Positions 58,777 to 64,000 of a DNA stretch of 64,000 nt are shown piece after piece. How positions within the stretch are numbered: position 1 is the first letter of the stretch; each line of letters opens with the position of its first letter. A program made the translations under genes and the position numbers. The notes under the pieces were generated by a model. It had not been told where the DNA came from and made no database searches. It saw only the letters and a program-made list of their open reading frames with translations. The DNA is taken from contig NC_092705.1 in assembly GCF_964275005.1 (NCBI RefSeq), positions 16,891,385 through 16,955,384 on the forward strand, written 5' to 3'. The stretch is from Diadema setosum (lineage: Eukaryota > Echinodermata > Echinoidea > Diadematoida > Diadematidae).

Positions 58777-61700
58777 CTGTGATACGAAATCAGAGAAGTA
58801 GTAAAAGGGAGTCAGAAACAATACATGTTTTTGGCTCATCAAATCAATCACCAGTTATGATCATAGTTTACTCTTGCATACATCCAGACATGACAGTCCC
58901 AGCTGATGTCGAAATGAGCTTCATATTTGTCCCAAACCTCTCAAGCATGTTAAAAAATGAGGTATTTGCTACCTTTTATCAATTCTATATGGGGCCTCAC
59001 TACACAAATCTTTGACTACCCATTGCTCAACTGCATACTAATGCTCCTGAATAAAAATACAAACTTGTTAATAAAGTATGACCTGACACAAAACTGCAAA
59101 CAACCTCTACCCCTATGGTTACATTTTCCTTTAAAGCCTAGCCTATAATACTACACTACTTGCAATTACTCCCTTATACAGAGCCTTTGTAAGAGTATGT
59201 AACAAATTGGTTTGGGCATTTTGAATTTTTCTAAGATCACAGCTTTCCATAGAAATATTACTTGCCTTGCTCAAACGACCACAGTTAACACTATTCTCCA
59301 TAAGATATAAAATTTTCTAATACATATTAAAGACTACTAAATTTGGACAGGGAGTAGATATATTTAACATTTTACATCTGAACAAACATCAAGTTTTCTG
59401 ACTCTGACACTGAGCTACTCTATTTTGCAATTTCCTCTACGGTGACTAGATGAGGGCATGCTGATATAGAAGTCGAAATTTTGTCGTATTTCGAGAATTG
59501 CACGCTTGTCATATTCCATTTTTAAAATCTCTTTGATTTCAAGGTGGCCATATCATTGGGGTATGATATGTAATTTGCCATTTTCTTCACTTTTGATAGT
59601 CCTGTAGCTTTAGTGACTTTGCTTTCATTATGTGGCCCTAGTTATACCCTTTACTGAAGCATGTATGTGCAATGGTAGCGGAGAGCTGTCAAAGTACTTG
59701 CTCAACTGTCATGATCGTCCACAAAATTCAAACCGTAATAAAAACTTTAAGAAACACTGTTCGTGCCAAAGTTTCTGCTTTTAGGGTGTGTACAGTTCTG
59801 GTTGAGGTGAGGATTTAGCTTTTAACGTTTTGCGAGATATTCAGAAACCACTCTATGAGATGTCAAAGAGCATGCAATTCTAAGGGGTATCAAAAGTTTA
59901 TGTGATGAAAATCGGTTTTGAAAAACAAAGAGATCCTAATAAAAGGCGTGGCCTGATGCCTTTTATTATTATCACTTTTTTTGATATCTCAGCCATTTGA
60001 AAACCAATTTTCACCAAATAAATGTTGAATCCTTCTTGAAATTACATGATCTTTCATATTTCATAAGATGTTTCTCATTATCTCACTTACGAATGTTCAA
60101 AACATGAATCCCCACCTCAACCAGTACTGTACAGTCCCTTTAAAGTATCTTTTGCGAGAAAAAAAGGGGTTGGGGCACTTACCACAGAATAGGAAGAAGA
60201 GGACAACCATGATGGCGGTGTAGCCAAAGTAAAGGATGGTGCTGGCCAGACCTTGAATCATGAGCTTGGAGGCAAAGTAGTGGATGCAGTAGATGAAGAA
60301 GTAGACCGCTGTGAAGCCGCTGGTCATGAAGGACCGCCACCACCAGTGGTAGTCCTGGGCAAGAAGAAAGCAAAAATACAGCTCATGTTTCAGGAGTTTC
60401 TTTTAACATGATTTATTTTGGTAAATTTTCATGGTACAATTTGCATGAGCGTATTGAATTAAGGAGATGTGGACCTACTGCTTACACATGTAGTCAACAC
60501 TGGTCAATTTACAGAATACTACAATCTTTCAGAGTCATGAAATTCTTGCACTGAGTTGTTTGGATTGCAATTGATGACAAACTGCCCTACAGTGTACATC
60601 GGCGTGAATGTAAATGAGCACCAAATTAATCAGTGTTTAGTAGTAGCCATGATGAAAAAATCATGGGCACACATACTTGGGCAGGATTTGAGCCTATACA
60701 ACCTCCTGATTACCGGACAGACTGTATCTTACAATAATTACCTAGTATCCGCTGCATGCTATAAGGATTAGTACCAGTACTGGCTGTCAGCGAAAGCTCG
60801 GTGGTCTAGTCAATAAGACGCCTGTCCGGTAATAAGGAGGTTGTAGCTTCAAATCCTGCTTGAGTATGTATGCCCATGATTATTTTATCATGGCTGCTAT
60901 GTACTAAACACAGATTAATTTGATGCTTATTCACATCAATGTAGGGTTAATCAGTTGCAAGATGTAGTCTTCATGTATTTGATTGCTTTGTCATTTGTCA
61001 TTCTGTATTTGTAACATCTTTATACTTTTTTGAACTGAAAGCACACAAACAGAACATTTTTTTTTTTTGGTGAAAATTAAAGCAAGAACCTGTCCTATTC
61101 ATATTCATGTCACCAGTACTACGAAAAATGTTCAAAAACATCACCATCATTTTCATTATCATCTTCATTCTAGCCCTATTGTTCCAATAATAATCACCAT
61201 CTTCATGCCAATCGCATTTCCTCATCCTCGCTATCATTGCAAACATTGTACTTCCTTTTCATCATCATCATCACCATCATCACCATCACCACCATCATCA
61301 CCATCACCACCATCATCATCATCATCACCATCATCATCATCTCCCATATACGATTCCCTCATCACTATCACGGTCATAACCATCATCTGCTATACACATC
61401 ACTCTAAATGGCCTGTCACTGTCAGTGTGGAAGGAACCCCATGAATAAAGAGACAAGCAGTCTGGAAGCTGAGCTAAGTCACTCACCTCTGCACATAAAT
61501 GGAAGTAGCACAGGAGAATGGTGGCCTCAGAGCAGGTGATGACTAGGATGATGGCCACAAGGAAGAGGAAGCCAAACATGTAATAGAACTGGTGAGACCT
61601 GTAGGGATGTGAAGGGTTAAATAAATCAGTGCTGGTTGACATCACTGGCAAGGTGCAGTGTAGTGACTGAAGTAATAGACACTTGTGAAATGGGTTGCAT

Positions 61701-63568
61701 TAACTCTTCTAACTACCACATCCACATTGGCAGATAACAAACAGTTTGCAGGTTATGGTCTCTGCTTGATTCGTTATGGACTACTACTGACACCAAATGA
61801 GCTGTCACTACAATGAATGCTGCATCAAAGGCATACATTGATGACCACTCGGTATATTAGTCTGAGGAGAGTGTCCCATTGGCTTTGTCTGTCCCTAGAT
61901 CTGTGGGGTAGGGTATTGCAAGCATGATATCAGCTTGTCCTGAGCTTTGTTAGATAATAATGGTAATCATTCATTATCACAGTGTCATAACGTTACTGGG
62001 GTGACAATACCTCGTTATCTCAGATTTTGGTGAAAATCCCGTTTTCGAATTAGTTGTCAGATAATCACTTAAGGTGATGTCCTGTCCAAATCCTACCTGT
62101 CTTACCTCCAAAATCAAGCCACCATAGCATGTTACAGGAAAGGCAATCCTATTTGTTATAGTGCTTTGGCTGCCACGTTTTCCGCGCTCCTGAACATTTG
62201 ACATTTTTTCAATATGTGGTTTTGTCACCCCAATAGTGATAAACATAGAGAGCATTTGCTTTGAAATTAAAGGCATGTTGTCAACCCCCTCCTCCCCCAC
62301 CCCCCCCCCCCAAAAAAAAAGACCCACAAACAACTATAACCAGCACATGCATTTACTGGTAATCTAAAATCAGAAAGTTGGCTGGGCAACGGGTGAGTGA
62401 GGTACTCACCAGATGCTGTTAAGGATGAAAAAGAGCTGGATGAAGATGCAGCCGAAGGGGAGGATACCACCCATGATGATACCCGGTAGGGGGCGGGTGT
62501 AGAAAGACTGGTCGGGTATCTGACGTGGAATCTGATTGGTGCGCACTGGGAATTCGATGGGCTGCACACGAATGAGAGAGAGAGAGTGATAGAGAATGAG
62601 ACAGTGACAGTATGCTAACAGAAAGATCTACAATAACAGATTCATGTACGCACAACATGGAAATTCATCTGGGAGTAATCTTCAAATGCTCTTCCTGACT
62701 GGCCATCGATATTATTTCTTTTCATCTATTGTAGATCATAATTTTTTCTTTTTTTTTTTGCTAAGCATACAACATATGTCCATCTCTCAGTGTAAACACT
62801 AAATCTTGGCCATTCAAATGTGAATGTAATTCTTGAGTCAGGTTGTTTTTTATCGCAACTGATTGACTTCAATGCATGCATGTAAGGGGGGGCAGGCTTA
62901 CCCTCTTCTTAAAGCCGAAGTAGGCACCAATGAAGACCAGAGGGGTGGAGACACAGAACCAGAGGGCCAGGATAGCGATGAGGGTGGTGAAGGGGATGGC
63001 AGCCGAGCTGTGCTTGTACCACAGCAGCAGGTTCAGGATGAAGAAGACGGTGAAGATGGTGCCGGGGACGAGGAAGCTGGTGGAGATGACGTTGGACTTC
63101 CAGCGCTCACCGCCGAATGCTGGCCACGGGAAAGAGAAGAGATAGGAAGGTAAGGGTGTGTCAGCACATATAATATGTAGGGCTGTCAAACTCCTTACAT
63201 CTAAATATAGACTGATGCATAGTGAAAAGTATTTTTTAAAGGTAAAATCATCCATTTCAGTTTTGAAAATACGAAAATCGCATACAATATGCATGAAAAC
63301 TTGAATTAATAAACAATAGCTTTCAAACAATAAATATAATTTACTTATATTTGATGGAGAAAATACCTACATTATAAAATGGTGTAAAAACATATTAGAT
63401 GGAAGCTTAGTAAATGGTGTAGAACAGGATTAGAGCTAAGTTCCTTACTCTTGTACATGCGCGAGGAGACGAAGCCAGCTATGAATCCCAGCAGGACGTA
63501 GAGGACGAGGGCACAAGTCATGAGGGAACCTCGGTTGGCTGGCGACAAGAATCCTAGACAGGCAAAGA
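58709..63568 (-). CDS. TM9SF2: TM9SF2-like nonaspanin, C-terminal six exons (partial)
   Basis: Transmembrane-9 superfamily (nonaspanin) proteins sit in Golgi and endosomal membranes and affect sorting and glycosylation. Reading the minus strand, exons are 63568-63449, 63119-62902, 62561-62410, 61598-61487, 60354-60183 and 58776-58709; all introns are GT-AG with matching phases. Together they give about 279 C-terminal residues of an expected ~660. Near-identical text to TM9SF2 includes [87 protein letters not shown] and [14 protein letters not shown]. The end KVD fits the KxD/E Golgi-retention signal known for this family. TSGFTAVYF and [10 protein letters not shown] favour TM9SF2 over TM9SF4. 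N-terminal exons lie beyond 64000. Confidence 0.95.
59783..60139. mobile_element. TTAA-type MITE in the last TM9SF2 intron
   Basis: Same family as 28676-29062. Ends AGGGTGTGTACAGTTCTGGT and, inverted, AGGGACTGTACAGTACTGGT. TTAA follows at 60140-60143 and a decayed TTTT precedes it. Inverted inner blocks GATGAAAATCGGTTTTG and AAAACCAATTTTCACC are visible. Confidence 0.75.
60183..60354 (-). CDS. TM9SF2: TM9SF2-like exon with last two membrane spans
   Basis: Encodes [31 protein letters not shown] and [20 protein letters not shown]. Starts in phase 0 after TTGCCCAG and ends in phase 1 before GTAAGT. Confidence 0.96.
60591..60720 (-). mobile_element. tRNA-derived SINE, 5'-truncated, inverted partner
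   Basis: The minus strand reads CTGTCCGGTAATCAGGAGGT, then a B-box-like GGCTCAAATCC, then CATGGCTACTACTAAACAC. It is a diverged inverted copy of 60791-60950 that lacks the A-box end. Confidence 0.65.
60791..60950 (+). mobile_element. tRNA-derived SINE
   Basis: The head is tRNA-like: A box within GGTGGTCTAGTCAATAAGAC (60800-60819) and B box GCTTCAAATCC (60846-60856), spaced as in tRNA genes. The body GTATGTATGCCCATGATTAT to TACTAAACACAGATTAATTT matches the inverted copy at 60591-60720. Not a functional tRNA gene: the acceptor and anticodon arms do not pair properly. Lies in a TM9SF2 intron. Confidence 0.7.
61259..61348. repeat. (CAT/CAC)n microsatellite
   Basis: Mixed CATCAC trinucleotide array of about 30 units in a TM9SF2 intron. 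Confidence 0.93.
61487..61598 (-). CDS. TM9SF2: TM9SF2-like exon, membrane span 7
   Basis: Encodes [20 protein letters not shown] then [17 protein letters not shown]. Its first base completes the Trp codon split with the previous exon. Ends in phase 0 before GTGAGTGAC. Confidence 0.96.
62410..62561 (-). CDS. TM9SF2: TM9SF2-like exon with [11 protein letters not shown]
   Basis: Encodes [40 protein letters not shown] and [10 protein letters not shown]. Preceded by a pyrimidine-rich acceptor tract with a CT-type microsatellite (plus 62573-62590). Phase 0 to phase 2. Confidence 0.96.
62902..63119 (-). CDS. TM9SF2: TM9SF2-like exon with two membrane spans
   Basis: Encodes [20 protein letters not shown], the span [13 protein letters not shown], then [19 protein letters not shown] and [11 protein letters not shown]. 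Enters in phase 1 and ends in phase 0 before GTAAGCC. Confidence 0.96.
63449..63568 (-). CDS. TM9SF2: TM9SF2-like exon, first one in the window
   Basis: Encodes [40 protein letters not shown]. The acceptor CCCTTCAG is at 63575-63569 (minus); it begins in phase 1 (completing a Val codon) and ends in phase 1 before GTAAGG. The remaining N-terminal exons are not present between here and 64000. Confidence 0.95.
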
Positions 63569-64000
63569 CTGAAGGGGGAAGACAGGAATGAAATACAGAA
63601 AGGAATGTCAGCAAGAAAAGATACATGTGGCTAAACTGCATAACTTTGCCCTTTTAGCACATATTGGGTTCCAAACAATATCAACCCCTACCCACTGTAG
63701 TCAGTATCAATTATTACATCATTCTGAAGATTGAATTACACAGTGATGTGATGCAGGCATAATGAACCAAGCATACATGTAGATATATGAAATTTAAATA
63801 TCCAATATAAAAACACACACATTTAAACACACATGCACAAGGGCAGTAGCAGGCATTTCAGCACATTTTGAGGGGCAGAGGCAAGTCTGCGAGCTTTTGT
63901 ACGTAACAATCCCTTAATTACTCATATTGCATTGCCTTGGTCCTTCTCTTATGATGCATATACGTATGATCGTGATCCACAGCCTTATCTTCACAATTGG
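63569..64000 (-). other. TM9SF2-like intron, truncated by window edge
   Basis: No further exon of the family (for example one coding GDVFRPP) is seen, so this is intron up to the edge. Confidence 0.7.

Noticed and set aside
60791-60868. tRNA gene
   Set aside because: A and B boxes are present but the arms do not fold as a tRNA, and the sequence continues into a SINE body with a second copy nearby.
62863-63153. Plus-strand acidic frame of 96 codons
   Set aside because: Antisense shadow of a TM9SF2 exon whose splice borders and family match are clear.
1-64000. LTR retroelements, Polintons, other virus-like elements, toxin genes, CRISPR arrays, operons
   Set aside because: I looked for long direct terminal repeats, capsid, integrase or envelope-like frames, spacer-repeat arrays and packed same-strand genes and found none I could support.

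Overview
The window is metazoan nuclear DNA: genes are split by GT-AG introns, intergenic space is long and AT-rich, and microsatellites and decayed transposons are abundant. The host genes (an animal FUZ, a TM9SF2-type nonaspanin, an intronless class A GPCR and an intronless TSSK-like kinase) and the character of the repeats fit a marine deuterostome. An echinoderm, probably a sea urchin, is my best guess. That is inference and no single feature proves it.

Layout. 1-17.3 kb has no convincing host gene. It holds short inverted-repeat elements (a Harbinger-type MITE, TTAA-flanked MITEs, a nest of GCGTTTATCAAC repeats), two large foldbacks running into a very homogeneous 46-bp minisatellite (8.1-9.1 kb), a hammerhead-ribozyme-like motif (9.6 kb, minus strand) and a decayed LINE (11.3-13.1 kb, minus) split by a MITE. 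17.56-27.51 kb carries a complete ten-exon FUZ gene on the plus strand, resolved to the base with consistent intron phases (421 aa). Its introns hold pogo-type and TTAA-type MITEs and an almost perfect 88-bp-arm hairpin flanked by a 17-bp direct repeat. 27.5-33.4 kb is FUZ 3' flank and repeats, including two TTAA elements abutting at one TTAA, and a diverged satellite interrupted by a 1.1 kb element. 34.1-35.3 kb is the GPCR. 35.3-50.5 kb is gene-poor. 50.57-51.45 kb is the kinase. The last 10 kb is on the minus strand: the C-terminal six coding exons of a TM9SF2-like gene (58.7-63.6 kb), preceded in coordinates by what may be its long 3' UTR (54.1-58.7 kb). Its N-terminal exons lie beyond the right edge.

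The four genes show no operon-like or pathway linkage. FUZ acts in ciliogenesis and planar polarity, TM9SF2 in the Golgi/endosome membrane system, the GPCR at the cell surface, and the kinase belongs near the testis-specific TSSK group. The most unusual content is in the non-coding part: hammerhead-like folds in two settings, the minisatellite that shares a core with its neighbouring foldback, and paired elements with CAG...CTG ends and 5-bp target duplications.
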